Assembly (NCBI RefSeq): GCF_011801125.1
Contig: NZ_CP046171.1
Coordinates: forward strand, 1,240,001-1,304,000
Length of the DNA: 64,000 bases
From: Nocardia brasiliensis
Lineage (GTDB): Bacteria; Actinomycetota; Actinomycetes; Mycobacteriales; Mycobacteriaceae
Direction: 5' to 3'
Position 1 is the first letter of the stretch. The number at the start of each line of letters is the position of its first letter. A program made the translations under genes and the position numbers. A model generated the notes under the pieces. It was not told the origin of the DNA, made no database searches, and saw only the letters and a list, made by a program, of their open reading frames with translations. Positions 33,238-42,020 of the stretch are shown here, piece after piece.

Positions 33238-34625
33238 TGTCCCCGGTGTACGTCGGTCTCACCGACAAGGCGTTCCTGCGATTCCACCACGGCCACGGCG
33301 TGCCGGTGATCAGCCAGACCATCGCGGTGCTGGAGCATCGGCTCTCCGACGAGCAGTTGCGTTCGATGTACGAGATCCTGTGCGCGGGCCCCGGCACGCG
33401 GCGGGTGCACCGGCCCGCCGTGCCGTTCGCGCGCTGGCGCTGGGTACCGGCACAGGACTCGCTGCCGCTGAGCGTCGACCTGGCCGCCATCGACGAGAAC
33501 GACGTGCTGGCCTGGGCGAACACCCAGGCGCAGTACCCGCTCGACCCCGAAAACGGTTACGGCTGGCGGATGTCGGCGGTGCCGACGCGGTCCGGCGGCA
33601 TGGTGTGGTCGGTCATCGCCTCGCACGCCATCGCCGATGGGCACGCGGGGTTGATGGCGATGGCCGCGCTGGTGCACCCTGAACTCGCCAGCACGGCGGC
33701 GCTCGGCGCGGTCATCGATCGGCGCGGCGACCTGCGGGACGGATTGCGCCGCAGTGTCGCGGTCGCGCGCGGCGTCGCGACCGAAGCGCGCCGGATGGTC
33801 CGTGATCCGGCGCACCGCACGGCGGTGCGCCGGGCGTTGACCGCACGCGAACCGGCGCCCGCGGGTGAGCCGCTCGGCTGGCGCGAGGGCTCCGTTGTCG
33901 TGACTTTCGATGCGGCGCAATGGAATGCGCGCGCGGCCCAGCGTGGCGGATCGCCCAACACGCTGTACCTCGCACTGGTGGCCGACCTGTTGCGGCACTG
34001 CTCGCTGGTGGGTCCCGATGGCGCGCTGGTGCTGCTGACGGCGGTGCGGATTCTGCGCGAGCAGGACCAAGCCGACTCGAATTCCTTTGCGCGCGTGCCG
34101 ATCGTGGTGGATCCGGCGTGGCTGGACAGCGGCGATCTCACGCCGTTGCGGATGGCGAGCAAGGCCGCGTTCGCCAACGTCCACGACGTGGGCTCCGGCT
34201 CGATCTCGCGCCCGAGGAACATGCCCGCCGACCTGATCGACGTGCTGCCCGAAGGCCTGGTCGAGCGGCTCGCCGAGCCCTCGCCGATCACCGTCGGCAT
34301 GTGCTCCAACATGGGCGTTGTCGATTCGTTCGTGCCGACCGCGATGCGGCAGGGCGCGAATCCGTCGATGTTCATGATGCGCGGGGTGTTCCAAGGCATC
34401 GACGCGCCACGCGCTGACCGGCAGCCGATCGCGCTCGCGACCTGGTTCTCCCAGTTCGACGGGAAGATCCAGTGGGTGCTGGAGAGCCTCAAGCCGGAAA
34501 TGGCGCACTCCGACGAGGAATTGGTGTTCCTGGCGCGGCTGATAGCCGAGAGCTGGGATCTCGAACCCCTGCACGTCACCAGTGGTGACGGCAACCGCCG
34601 CACGACCTACAGGAAGTTCTCATGA
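33237..34625 (+). CDS. HxxxDG acyltransferase (condensation-domain/WES-PapA-like superfamily)
   Basis: This 462-residue protein has the catalytic HAIADG motif (His130-Gly135) of the CoA-dependent acyltransferase superfamily. The superfamily includes NRPS condensation domains, Pap acyltransferases and wax ester synthases. The N-terminal half carries a hydrophobic FLRFHHG segment, and the C-terminal half has WFSQFDGKIQWVLESLKPEM, typical of the second lobe. There is no carrier or adenylation domain, so it is standalone and should join an acyl thioester to an alcohol or amine. It overlaps the thioesterase stop and its own stop overlaps the P450 ATG, indicating tight coupling. Acceptor and donor are unknown. 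Confidence 0.78.
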   Translation: MSPVYVGLTDKAFLRFHHGHGVPVISQTIAVLEHRLSDEQLRSMYEILCAGPGTRRVHRPAVPFARWRWVPAQDSLPLSVDLAAIDENDVLAWANTQAQYPLDPENGYGWRMSAVPTRSGGMVWSVIASHAIADGHAGLMAMAALVHPELASTAALGAVIDRRGDLRDGLRRSVAVARGVATEARRMVRDPAHRTAVRRALTAREPAPAGEPLGWREGSVVVTFDAAQWNARAAQRGGSPNTLYLALVADLLRHCSLVGPDGALVLLTAVRILREQDQADSNSFARVPIVVDPAWLDSGDLTPLRMASKAAFANVHDVGSGSISRPRNMPADLIDVLPEGLVERLAEPSPITVGMCSNMGVVDSFVPTAMRQGANPSMFMMRGVFQGIDAPRADRQPIALATWFSQFDGKIQWVLESLKPEMAHSDEELVFLARLIAESWDLEPLHVTSGDGNRRTTYRKFS

Positions 34626-35869
34626 CCAAGCCACTGATCAGACTCGGCGCCGAGTTCTTGTACAACCCCTATCCCGTCTACGACGAACTGCGTGCGCAGG
34701 GACCGGTCCATCACGTGCTGCTGCCCAACGGGCTGTCCACCTGGCTGGTCGTCGACTACCAACTCGGGCGCGCGGTGCTCGCCGACGACCGGGTCAGGAA
34801 GGACGCGGCCAGCATCGCGCCGATCACGACCCGCCTGCGCGGCGAGACCGACGGGATGACCGCGGTGAGCACCGACCTGTGGAAGCACATGCTCAGCTCG
34901 GACCCGCCGGACCACACCCGGCTGCGCAGGCTGGTCAGCAAGGCCTTCACCGCGCGCACGGTCGACCAATTGCACCCGCGGATCGAGGCATTGGCCGATG
35001 AACTGCTCGACCGGATGGCCGGAACGGACGAGGTCGACCTGATCGAGGGCTACGCGCTCCCGATCCCGATCACGGTGATCTGCGAGCTGTTCGGGGTGCC
35101 GGAGGCCGACCGGAACCGGTTCCGCGAGCTCTCGACCACGATGACGGCGACGTCGGCGGAGAATGTCGAGGATCCCGACGCGGCCGACTCACCGTTCTAC
35201 GCCACCGCCGCCCAGCGCGCCGCGGCGAGTGTCGAGTTGGCCACCTATCTGATCGGGTTGATCGCCGAACGCGGCAAGGATCTGGGCGATGATCTGCTGT
35301 CCCAGCTGATCCTGGCCAATCACGAGGGCGACAAGCTCAGCGATCAGGAACTCATCGCCATGCTGTTCCTGATCCTGGTGGCCGGGCACGAGACGACGGT
35401 GAACCTGATCGGCAACGGGCTGCTCGCCGTGTTGCGTGATCGGGCGCTGTACGAGGAACTCACGGCCGCCCCCGAACAGATCCCGGCCGCGATCGAGGAA
35501 TTCCTGCGCTACGAGAGCCCGGTCCACGTGTCCACGCTGCGCTACACCGCGGAGCCGATCACGTTGGCGGGCATCGACATTCCGGCCGACGAGCTGATCT
35601 CGGTGTCGTTGCTCGCGGCCAATCACGACCCCGGCCAGTTCGCGCGGCCAGACGACATCCGGATCGGGCAGACCACCAAGGGCGGGCATCTGGCGTTCGG
35701 GCACGGCATCCACTACTGTGTCGGCGCGCCGCTCGCCCGGCTTGAGGCGCGGCTCGCGTTCGAGAAGATCCTGACCAGGTATCCGAACATGCGCCTCGCC
35801 GAGCCGGTGCGCTGGCGGCCGAGCAGCACCTTCCGCGGCGTGCAGGCACTGACCGTCGTGGTCGAATGA
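34622..35869 (+). CDS. Cytochrome P450
   Basis: This 415-residue soluble P450 has the I-helix AGHETT (oxygen activation), the K-helix ExxR in EEFLRYESPVH and the heme loop FGHGIHYCVGAPLARLEA with Cys366 as axial ligand. The N-terminus lacks a membrane anchor, as in bacterial class I P450s fed by ferredoxin. The sequence resembles macrolide/lipid-tailoring bacterial CYP107-like groups, but no subfamily can be fixed. The ATG overlaps the preceding stop. It is last in the operon with a thioesterase and an acyltransferase; a palindromic terminator follows at 35889. No ferredoxin or reductase is encoded nearby. Confidence 0.95.
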   Translation: MTKPLIRLGAEFLYNPYPVYDELRAQGPVHHVLLPNGLSTWLVVDYQLGRAVLADDRVRKDAASIAPITTRLRGETDGMTAVSTDLWKHMLSSDPPDHTRLRRLVSKAFTARTVDQLHPRIEALADELLDRMAGTDEVDLIEGYALPIPITVICELFGVPEADRNRFRELSTTMTATSAENVEDPDAADSPFYATAAQRAAASVELATYLIGLIAERGKDLGDDLLSQLILANHEGDKLSDQELIAMLFLILVAGHETTVNLIGNGLLAVLRDRALYEELTAAPEQIPAAIEEFLRYESPVHVSTLRYTAEPITLAGIDIPADELISVSLLAANHDPGQFARPDDIRIGQTTKGGHLAFGHGIHYCVGAPLARLEARLAFEKILTRYPNMRLAEPVRWRPSSTFRGVQALTVVVE

Positions 35870-35888
35870 CTGTGCCGCACAGGCAGAT

Positions 35889-35932
35889 CCGCCGCGGCCG
35901 GGTGGTCGATGCCGGCCACCCGGCCGCGGCGG
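35889..35932. terminator. Terminator hairpin after the P450 operon
   Basis: CCGCCGCGGCCGGGTGG (35889-35905) pairs perfectly with CCACCCGGCCGCGGCGG (35916-35932), a 17-bp stem around a 10-base loop. It serves both the P450 gene and the convergent dehydrogenase gene. Confidence 0.85.
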
Positions 35933-35963
35933 CGCCCTGTGATATCAGGACGGCGATCTTCGC

Positions 35964-37529
35964 TCAGCCGAACTTGATCCCTTGTGCCAGTGGCAGTTCG
36001 GCGGAGTAGTTAATCGTATTGGTGGCCCGGCGCATGTACGCCTTCCAGGAATCCGAGCCGGATTCCCGTCCGCCGCCGGTCTGCTTCTCACCGCCGAACG
36101 CGCCGCCGATCTCGGCGCCGGAGGTGCCGATGTTGACGTTGGCGATACCGCAGTCCGAACCGTCCGCGGCGAGGAAGCGTTCGGCCTCGCGCTGGTCGGT
36201 GGTGAACACGGCCGACGATAGTCCCTGCGGCACCGCGTTGTGCAGGGCGATCGCGCTGTCGAAGTCGTCGTAGGTCAGCACGTACAGGATCGGCGCGAAG
36301 GTCTCCTCGCGCACCACCGCCGTCTGCGCGGGCATCCGTACGATCGCCGGGCGCACGTAGTACGCGTCCTCGCCGAAGCCGTCGACTCGTTCACCGCCGC
36401 AGATCAGTTCGCCGCCGTCGGCCAGCGCCCGGTCCAGCGCGGCGCGCATGCCCGCGTAGGCGCGGCCGTCGATCAGCGGGCCGACGAGCACGCCGTCCTC
36501 GAGCGGATTGCCGACGCGCAGTTGCCGATAGGCGCTCTCGATCCGCTCGACCAGTGCCCCGACCACATCGGTGTGCACGATCAACCGGCGCAGGGTGGTG
36601 CACCGCTGGCCCGCGGTGCCCGCCGCGGCGAACACGATGCCGCGCGCGGCGAGCTCCAGATCCGCTGAGGGCGTGACGATCGCGCCGTTGTTGCCGCCCA
36701 GCTCCAGCAGGCAGCGACCGAACCGCTCGGCCACCCGCGGCGCGACGATGCGGCCCATCCGCACCGAACCGGTGGCGCTCACCAGCGCGACCCGCTCGTC
36801 GTCGACCAGCCGCGCGCCGACCTCGGCCGCGCCCTGGATCAGTTGGTGCACTTCGGGATCCGCGCCGACGTCGCGTGCCGCGCGGCGCAGCAGGGTGTGG
36901 CAGGCCAGCGCGGTGAGCGGGGTGGTCTCCGAGGGCTTCCACACCACCGTGTCGCCGCAGACCAGCGCGATCGCGGTGTTCCACGCCCAGACCGCGACCG
37001 GGAAGTTGAACGCCGAGATGACCCCTACGACACCGAGCGGGTGCCAGGTCTCCATCAGCCGGTGGCCGGGGCGCTCGGAGGGCATCGTCTGCCCGTACAG
37101 CTGCCGGGACAGACCGATCGCGAACTCGCAGACGTCGATCATCTCCTGCACTTCACCCGCGGCCTCGGCGCCGATCTTGCCCGCCTCCAGCGTGACGAGC
37201 TCGGCGAGTTCGCTCTTGTGGGTGGTGAGCAGCTCGCCGAGCCTGCGCACCAGCGCGGCCCGGACCGGGGCGGGGACCGTGCGCCAGGCGCCGAAGGCCG
37301 TGGCGGCCCGCTCGATCGCGGCATCGACCTCGTCCAGCGAGCTGGCTCGCAGGGTCAGCAGCTGAGTGCCGGTGATCGGGCTGCGTGCGGGCAGTTCGCC
37401 GGGTTCGGGGGATTCGACGCCGAGTCCGCGCAGCACCGCCGCGGCCCGCTGCGCGAGTTCCTGAGTGGTCTGGTCGCCGAGCGCGGCTTCGTTGGTCCGC
37501 GACTCGGAAGCGCTCTGCACATCTGTCAT
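35964..37529 (-). CDS. pcd: Aldehyde dehydrogenase, L-aminoadipate-semialdehyde/piperideine-6-carboxylate type
   Basis: This 521-residue NAD-dependent aldehyde dehydrogenase is predicted to oxidise the semialdehyde (or its cyclic piperideine-6-carboxylate) made from lysine by the nearby lysine aminotransferase, giving 2-aminoadipate. The active Cys lies in GTAGQRCTTLRRL near residue 305 and the general-base Glu in LLELGGNNGAI near 270. GSVRMGRIV and PIDGRAY match the antiquitin-like branch. ATG 37529 has GGAG upstream and is preferred over the farther frame extension. It is divergent from the Lrp-type gene; the set matches pcd-lrpA-lat recalled from M. tuberculosis. Confidence 0.9.
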   Translation of the reverse strand: MTDVQSASESRTNEAALGDQTTQELAQRAAAVLRGLGVESPEPGELPARSPITGTQLLTLRASSLDEVDAAIERAATAFGAWRTVPAPVRAALVRRLGELLTTHKSELAELVTLEAGKIGAEAAGEVQEMIDVCEFAIGLSRQLYGQTMPSERPGHRLMETWHPLGVVGVISAFNFPVAVWAWNTAIALVCGDTVVWKPSETTPLTALACHTLLRRAARDVGADPEVHQLIQGAAEVGARLVDDERVALVSATGSVRMGRIVAPRVAERFGRCLLELGGNNGAIVTPSADLELAARGIVFAAAGTAGQRCTTLRRLIVHTDVVGALVERIESAYRQLRVGNPLEDGVLVGPLIDGRAYAGMRAALDRALADGGELICGGERVDGFGEDAYYVRPAIVRMPAQTAVVREETFAPILYVLTYDDFDSAIALHNAVPQGLSSAVFTTDQREAERFLAADGSDCGIANVNIGTSGAEIGGAFGGEKQTGGGRESGSDSWKAYMRRATNTINYSAELPLAQGIKFG

Positions 37530-37552
37530 CTGTTGCTCCGCCGTACCTTTCG

Positions 37553-37565
37553 GCCGCATTGCGGC
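37553..37565. promoter_or_regulatory. Short palindrome in the pcd-lrpA intergenic region
   Basis: GCCGC-ATT-GCGGC lies 24 bases upstream of pcd and 77 upstream of the Lrp-type gene. It could be a regulator site, perhaps for the Lrp protein, but the sequence is short and GC-rich. Confidence 0.3.
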
Positions 37566-37641
37566 ATATCTGTCCCATGTCTTGGGAGGATCGGGGTGAG
37601 GTTTCTGCCACGAGCCGGGTCGCCTGGTTTACCCTTCGCTG

Positions 37642-38094
37642 ATGGCGGATACACCGGCAAGACCAGTACTCGACGACATAGATCGCCTGCTGATTCGTGA
37701 ATTGATGGCCGATGGACGCGCCACGTTGTCGAATCTGGCCGAGAAGGCGAGCCTGTCGGTTTCCGCCGTGCAGTCGCGGGTGCGCAGGTTGGAAGCGCGC
37801 GGCGTGATCCGCGGGTACACGGCGCACGTCGACCCCGAGGCGCTCGGCCAGCTGTTGTCGGCATTCGTCGCGATCACTCCTCTCGACCCGTCGCAGCCGG
37901 ATGATGCCCCGGCAGTGTTGCAGCACATCCCCGGGATCGAGGCGTGCCACTCGGTGGCAGGCGACGAGAGCTACATGCTGTTGGTCAGGGTGGCCTCGCC
38001 GCGGCACCTCGAGCAGCTGCTGCAGGAGATCAGGGCGACCGCCAACGTCAGGACTCGAAGCACCATCATCCTGCAGACATTCTATGACAGGTAG
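37642..38094 (+). CDS. lrpA: Lrp/AsnC-family transcriptional regulator (LrpA)
   Basis: This is a 150-residue feast/famine regulator. Its N-terminal winged helix-turn-helix (residues 10-60: LLIRELMADGRATLSNLAEK, SVSAVQSRVRRLEARGVIRGY) precedes a RAM ligand domain (residues 70-148) ending in STIILQTFYDR. Such proteins bind an amino acid and change oligomeric state. It sits between pcd and lat, both lysine-catabolic, so lysine or a related amino acid is the likely effector and both flanking genes likely targets. Start ATG 37642. Confidence 0.93.
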   Translation: MADTPARPVLDDIDRLLIRELMADGRATLSNLAEKASLSVSAVQSRVRRLEARGVIRGYTAHVDPEALGQLLSAFVAITPLDPSQPDDAPAVLQHIPGIEACHSVAGDESYMLLVRVASPRHLEQLLQEIRATANVRTRSTIILQTFYDR

Positions 38095-38157
38095 GACTTA
38101 CGTGTAATTAATCCGCTTTCCTGTACAGATTCCGTAAATTTTCGTACCCTCGATGGT

Positions 38158-39492
38158 GTGACCATCGAACTGGAACGCACCCGCCCGGCGGTCACCCCCG
38201 CCGCCCGAGTGCATGAGATCTTGTCGGCCAGCATCCTCGCCGATGGCTTCGAACTAGTCCTCGACCTACAGAAGTCCCGCGGCTGCCGGCTCGTCGACGA
38301 GCGCGACGGCAGCTCCTACCTCGACATGTTCGGCTTCTTCGCCTCCAACGCCCTGGGGATGAATCACCCCGCGTTGGCCGAGGACGCCGAGTTCCGCGAA
38401 CAGATCGCGACCGCCGCGATCAACAAACCGAGCAACTCCGACATCTACACCGTCGAGATGGCCCGCTTCGTGCAGACCTTCGTGCGGGTGCTGGGCGACC
38501 CCCGGCTGCCGCACCTGTTCTTCATCGACGGCGGCGGCCTCGCCGTGGAGAACGCGCTCAAGATCGCGTTCGACTGGAAGAGCAGGCACAACGAGACGCA
38601 CGGCCGCGCACCGGAACTGGGCACCAAGGTGCTGCATCTGACCGGTGCGTTCCACGGCCGCACCGGGTACACCATGTCGCTGACCAACACCGATCCGGTG
38701 AAGGTCGCGCGGTTCCCCAAGTTCGACTGGCCGCGCATCGAGGCGCCGTACCTGAGCGAGGCGCACGACATCGACGAGGTGGAGGCGCGGGCGCTGGACC
38801 AGGCGCGTCGCGCGTTCGCCGAAAACCCGCACGACATAGCGTGTTTCATCGCCGAGCCGATCCAGGGTGAGGGCGGCGACCGGCATCTGCGTCCGCAGTT
38901 CCTGCAGGCGATGCAGCAGCTCTGCCACGACAACGACGCGCTGTTCGTGCTCGACGAGGTGCAGACCGGGGTCGGCATGACCGGAACCACCTGGGCCTAC
39001 CAGCAACTCGGCGTGCGGCCCGACATCGTCGCCTTCGGCAAGAAGACCCAGGTGTGCGGTGTCATGGCGGGCGGGCGCGTCGACGAGGTGCCCGACAACG
39101 TGTTCGTGGTGAACTCCAGGATCAACTCGACCTGGGGTGGCAACCTCACCGACATGGTGCGGGTGCGCCGCATTCTCGAAGTGCTGGAACAGGATTCGCT
39201 GGTAGAGCGGTCCAAGGAGCTCGGCGCGCATCTGCTGGATCGGCTGCGGTCGCTGGCCGCGCGCCACGCGAGCATCAGCGAGCCGCGCGGTCGCGGCCTG
39301 ATGTGCGCGATCACCGTCTCCTCGGTGGCGCTGCGCGACGAGGTGCTCACCGCGCTGCGCGAGCAAGAGCGGGTGCTGATCCTCGGCACCGGCGAGCGCG
39401 GCATCCGGTTCCGCCCGCCGCTGACCGTCTCCGCCGCCGAACTGGACGAGGCGGTCGACGCGCTGGACCGGGTACTCGACCGGCTCGGCTGA
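38158..39492 (+). CDS. lat: L-lysine 6-aminotransferase
   Basis: This is a 444-residue class III PLP aminotransferase. It transfers the epsilon amino group of lysine to 2-oxoglutarate, giving aminoadipate semialdehyde, the substrate of the pcd product. The PLP lysine is in FGKKTQVCG near residue 300, the cofactor Asp in LDEVQTGVGMTG near 270, and IAEPIQGEGGD precedes them. GTG 38158 is the only start that keeps MTIELERTRPAV; the 63 bases before it are AT-rich and could bind the neighbouring Lrp protein. Orthologs are lat of Nocardia/Mycobacterium. No beta-lactam genes are adjacent, so a catabolic role is likeliest here. Confidence 0.94.
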   Translation: MTIELERTRPAVTPAARVHEILSASILADGFELVLDLQKSRGCRLVDERDGSSYLDMFGFFASNALGMNHPALAEDAEFREQIATAAINKPSNSDIYTVEMARFVQTFVRVLGDPRLPHLFFIDGGGLAVENALKIAFDWKSRHNETHGRAPELGTKVLHLTGAFHGRTGYTMSLTNTDPVKVARFPKFDWPRIEAPYLSEAHDIDEVEARALDQARRAFAENPHDIACFIAEPIQGEGGDRHLRPQFLQAMQQLCHDNDALFVLDEVQTGVGMTGTTWAYQQLGVRPDIVAFGKKTQVCGVMAGGRVDEVPDNVFVVNSRINSTWGGNLTDMVRVRRILEVLEQDSLVERSKELGAHLLDRLRSLAARHASISEPRGRGLMCAITVSSVALRDEVLTALREQERVLILGTGERGIRFRPPLTVSAAELDEAVDALDRVLDRLG

Positions 39493-39498
39493 CAGGAC

Positions 39499-39576
39499 TT
39501 CGCACACCTCGCCGGAATCCGGTCCGTGCGTCGCCACGGGCGGGTTGCAGTGTGACGACTCGGCGAGGTGTGCGAA
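39499..39576. terminator. Long interrupted inverted repeat between convergent genes
   Basis: TTCGCACACCTCGCCG (39499-39514) and its exact complement (39561-39576) are separated by 46 bases. The left arm overlaps an inner CCGG-AAT-CCGG. It follows the lysine aminotransferase stop directly and ends before the convergent small gene, so it probably ends transcription on both sides. Confidence 0.6.
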
Positions 39577-39582
39577 CACCCC

Positions 39583-39927
39583 TCAGTCGGTGCGCGGGCG
39601 TAAGCCGAGCGCACCCTCGATGAACCGCCGCACGGCGCTCATTCCGGCATCGAGCGCCTGTTCATGGCCGGGACGCGCCCAGCCGGTGAGTTTCGCGGTG
39701 CCGTCCGGCGCCGGGGTGGCGCCCACCTCGGCGACCAATTCGGCGGTGGTCGGTTCGCACACCGCCCAGGAGAAGTGGGATTCCTGAACCCAGCCCGCGA
39801 ACCGCAGCGCGACGTAGCCGGGGTCGGTGATGCCGCCCTGGGCGAGGGCGGGCCGATCGTCGATGCGGTCGTCGGCGCGCAGTGCGCGCAGATACCAAGT
39901 GCCCGCGTTGATTTCGATCGGTTCCAT
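39583..39927 (-). CDS. Small GNAT-like protein, degenerate
   Basis: The 114-residue product resembles a shortened GNAT acetyltransferase: WYLRALRADDR at the start, HFSWAVCEPTTAELVAEVG in the middle, GTAKLTGWARP afterwards. The acetyl-CoA signature RxxGxG/A is absent; the corresponding stretch reads GHEQALDAGMSAVRRF. It is also about 50 residues shorter than usual. It may have lost catalysis or be a different small fold. ATG 39927 has only a weak ribosome binding site. It is convergent with lat and divergent from the first kinase gene. Confidence 0.55.
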   Translation of the reverse strand: MEPIEINAGTWYLRALRADDRIDDRPALAQGGITDPGYVALRFAGWVQESHFSWAVCEPTTAELVAEVGATPAPDGTAKLTGWARPGHEQALDAGMSAVRRFIEGALGLRPRTD

Positions 39928-40244
39928 CCGGGTCCGCGCTCCTCGGCGATATGCGGCGACACCCCCTCGGCGCCGCGCGATACATCGAGGCTATCGGTCG
40001 GCTTCGTGCCCGATGCGGCCGTCCCGCGATACCGGCCGCGATCTTCCTCGGATCGGGTTATCGCGCCGACGATGCGTGGGCCGCCCGCGACAATCGCGCT
40101 ACGCTCGTTCGCATTCCGCGGCGCTTAGCCGCCCTGCCGCGAAATGATCGCCAGAGGCGCCGCGCCGCATCCTCGCGCTCCGCGGTACCGATACGTATTT
40201 CGGGTAGCTCCTCGATGAGGAAAGGCCAGCGGGAGGTTCCATTC
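39928..40244. other. Intergenic region before the kinase pair
   Basis: About 317 bases between the GNAT-like gene and the first kinase start. The kinase frame runs open through it but gives Arg/Ala-rich translation with no kinase similarity, so I treat it as untranslated. No clear palindrome or terminator was found. Confidence 0.5.
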
Positions 40245-41798
40245 ATGGGTGTGACGTGGTTCGGCCACTATCGCCTCGATCGATTGCTCGGCAGCGGCGG
40301 CACCGGACAGGTGTGGCTGGCCTACGACACCACGGCCGCGCGGTCCGTCGCGCTGAAGGTGCTTTCGACCACCTACGCCGACGAACCGACCTACCGGCGG
40401 CGGTTCACCAGGGAAGCGCGCTTGGCCGCGCAGGTGCGCGGACCGCATTCGGCGGCGATCCACGCCTTCGGCGAACTCGATGGGCGGCTCTATCTCGCCA
40501 TGGAATTCGTCGCGGGTGTCGACTTGGCCGCGCTGCTCCAGCGGGAAGGACCCATGTCGCCCGCGCGGGCGGTGCGGATCGTGGTACAGGTCGCGCAGGC
40601 TCTCGATGACGCGCACCGGGTCGGGCTGGTGCATCGGGACGTCAAGCCGTCCAACATCATGCTGGGCCCGGACGACCACGTGCGTCTGATCGACTTCGGC
40701 ACGGCGTATCGGGTAGACCAGCCCGCGTTGACGACGAGCAGCAATGTGGTCGGCACGCTGGCCTATATGGCGCCGGAACGGTTCTCCGGCGCCGGTGACG
40801 CGCGCTCGGACCAGTACTCGCTGGCCTGCGTGCTCTACGAATGTCTCACCGCGCGAAGGCCGTTCGGCAACGCCGACGCCGCACAGTCGTTGCTCGCCCA
40901 CCTGATGACCGAGCCGCCGCTTGCCGCGGACCTCAATCCCGCGGTGCCCGCCGCGCTCGACGCGGTGATCGCGCGGGGGATGGCGAAGGTGCCCGAGCTG
41001 CGCTGCGCGAGCGCCGGCGAACTGGCGGCCGCCGCGTATGCCGCGGTGACCGGGCTCGATGTACCGACCGTGGAGACCGCGGCCGTGGTGCGGCCCGCGA
41101 CAACCGCACCGGCCCAACCGTTTCGGCCCACCGAGCCGTCGATCACGCTGCCGGGTACCAAGCCGGAGCGGCTCGCCGTCGACCGCGGCGCCAGCGCCTC
41201 GGCCGATCCGGCTCCGAATGTGCCACGGCGGGAAGCGAACTCGCGGGTCGCCGCCGCGGTGCTGGGCGCCCTCGTGGTCACGGTAGGAGTGGTGCTCTGG
41301 CTGGGGCAGTCGCTGGAACGGGAAAAGGGTTCGGCCGCAGGATCATCGGTGCTGCTGACGACCACCGCCGCGGCGGAGCCCGCACCCACCGCCGCGGTCC
41401 CGGCGTCGGTGCCGGAACTCGGGCCGAGCGCCGCTGCGCCCGCCGCTTGGCAGCCCTGCGACCCCGCTGTCGACGCGCGCGGCGTGGCGGCGGACGGGCA
41501 GTCGCTGCGGTGCCTGCCCACACTCGGCAGCACGGCGAGCTGGATTCCGGCGGGGCAGGCCGCCGCGGTGCCGAAGCCGGATGCGGCGGAACCGAAGCGG
41601 CCGGATGCGGCGAAGCCGAAGCGGGGTGGGCCCGGTGCGGCGGCTGGGGTCGGCAACGGAAACAGCGGGCACGGTGGCGGGCCTCGAAACGCCAATGGCA
41701 ACGACGTGGGGCCTGGACCTGGCACCGGCCCCGGGCCTGGACCTGGCCCCGGACCCGGGAACAGCGCCGGGCGTGGGAAGCACGGAAACGACAGGTAG
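40245..41798 (+). CDS. Membrane Ser/Thr protein kinase (PknB-type kinase domain)
   Basis: This is a 517-residue eukaryotic-like kinase. In the kinase domain (residues 8-265) the glycine loop is LGSGGTGQVWL, the ATP lysine is in VALKVL, the catalytic loop is HRDVKPSN (His130-Asp132), the metal Asp is in DFG (Asp150) and APE follows. One transmembrane helix is at about 336-356. The ~160-residue outer region is Ala/Pro-rich with two Cys (WQPCDPA, SLRCLPT) and ends in a Gly-Pro repeat; it has no PASTA units. ATG 40245 follows GGGAGG. A second kinase gene lies 222 bases downstream. Stimulus and targets are unknown. Confidence 0.92.
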   Translation: MGVTWFGHYRLDRLLGSGGTGQVWLAYDTTAARSVALKVLSTTYADEPTYRRRFTREARLAAQVRGPHSAAIHAFGELDGRLYLAMEFVAGVDLAALLQREGPMSPARAVRIVVQVAQALDDAHRVGLVHRDVKPSNIMLGPDDHVRLIDFGTAYRVDQPALTTSSNVVGTLAYMAPERFSGAGDARSDQYSLACVLYECLTARRPFGNADAAQSLLAHLMTEPPLAADLNPAVPAALDAVIARGMAKVPELRCASAGELAAAAYAAVTGLDVPTVETAAVVRPATTAPAQPFRPTEPSITLPGTKPERLAVDRGASASADPAPNVPRREANSRVAAAVLGALVVTVGVVLWLGQSLEREKGSAAGSSVLLTTTAAAEPAPTAAVPASVPELGPSAAAPAAWQPCDPAVDARGVAADGQSLRCLPTLGSTASWIPAGQAAAVPKPDAAEPKRPDAAKPKRGGPGAAAGVGNGNSGHGGGPRNANGNDVGPGPGTGPGPGPGPGPGNSAGRGKHGNDR

Positions 41799-42020
41799 CG
41801 CACCTCGGCGGGCGAGCGTGGTGGCGGTCATGGCGGCCGCGGTGCCCGACCCGGATGTCGTTCGCGACACACTGGCCGGGGTGCCGGGGCGGGGTTACGC
41901 TGCGAGGGAGGTTGGGTCCTTTGGTATTTGCGGCTCGAACAGGTCTTTTCCGGTGTCGCCGCAGATCATCGGGGCCGGCGGGCCGAGCCTGGACAAGTCG
42001 ACGGTGACTGGAGGTTCGCG

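Noticed and set aside
38158..39492. Lysine aminotransferase as part of a beta-lactam cluster
   Set aside because: No ACV synthetase or isopenicillin N synthase genes are adjacent, and its neighbours are catabolic (pcd, lrpA).
41700..41780. GC-rich Gly-Pro repeat as a possible non-coding repeat array
   Set aside because: It stays in frame as the C-terminal tail of the first kinase and is short.
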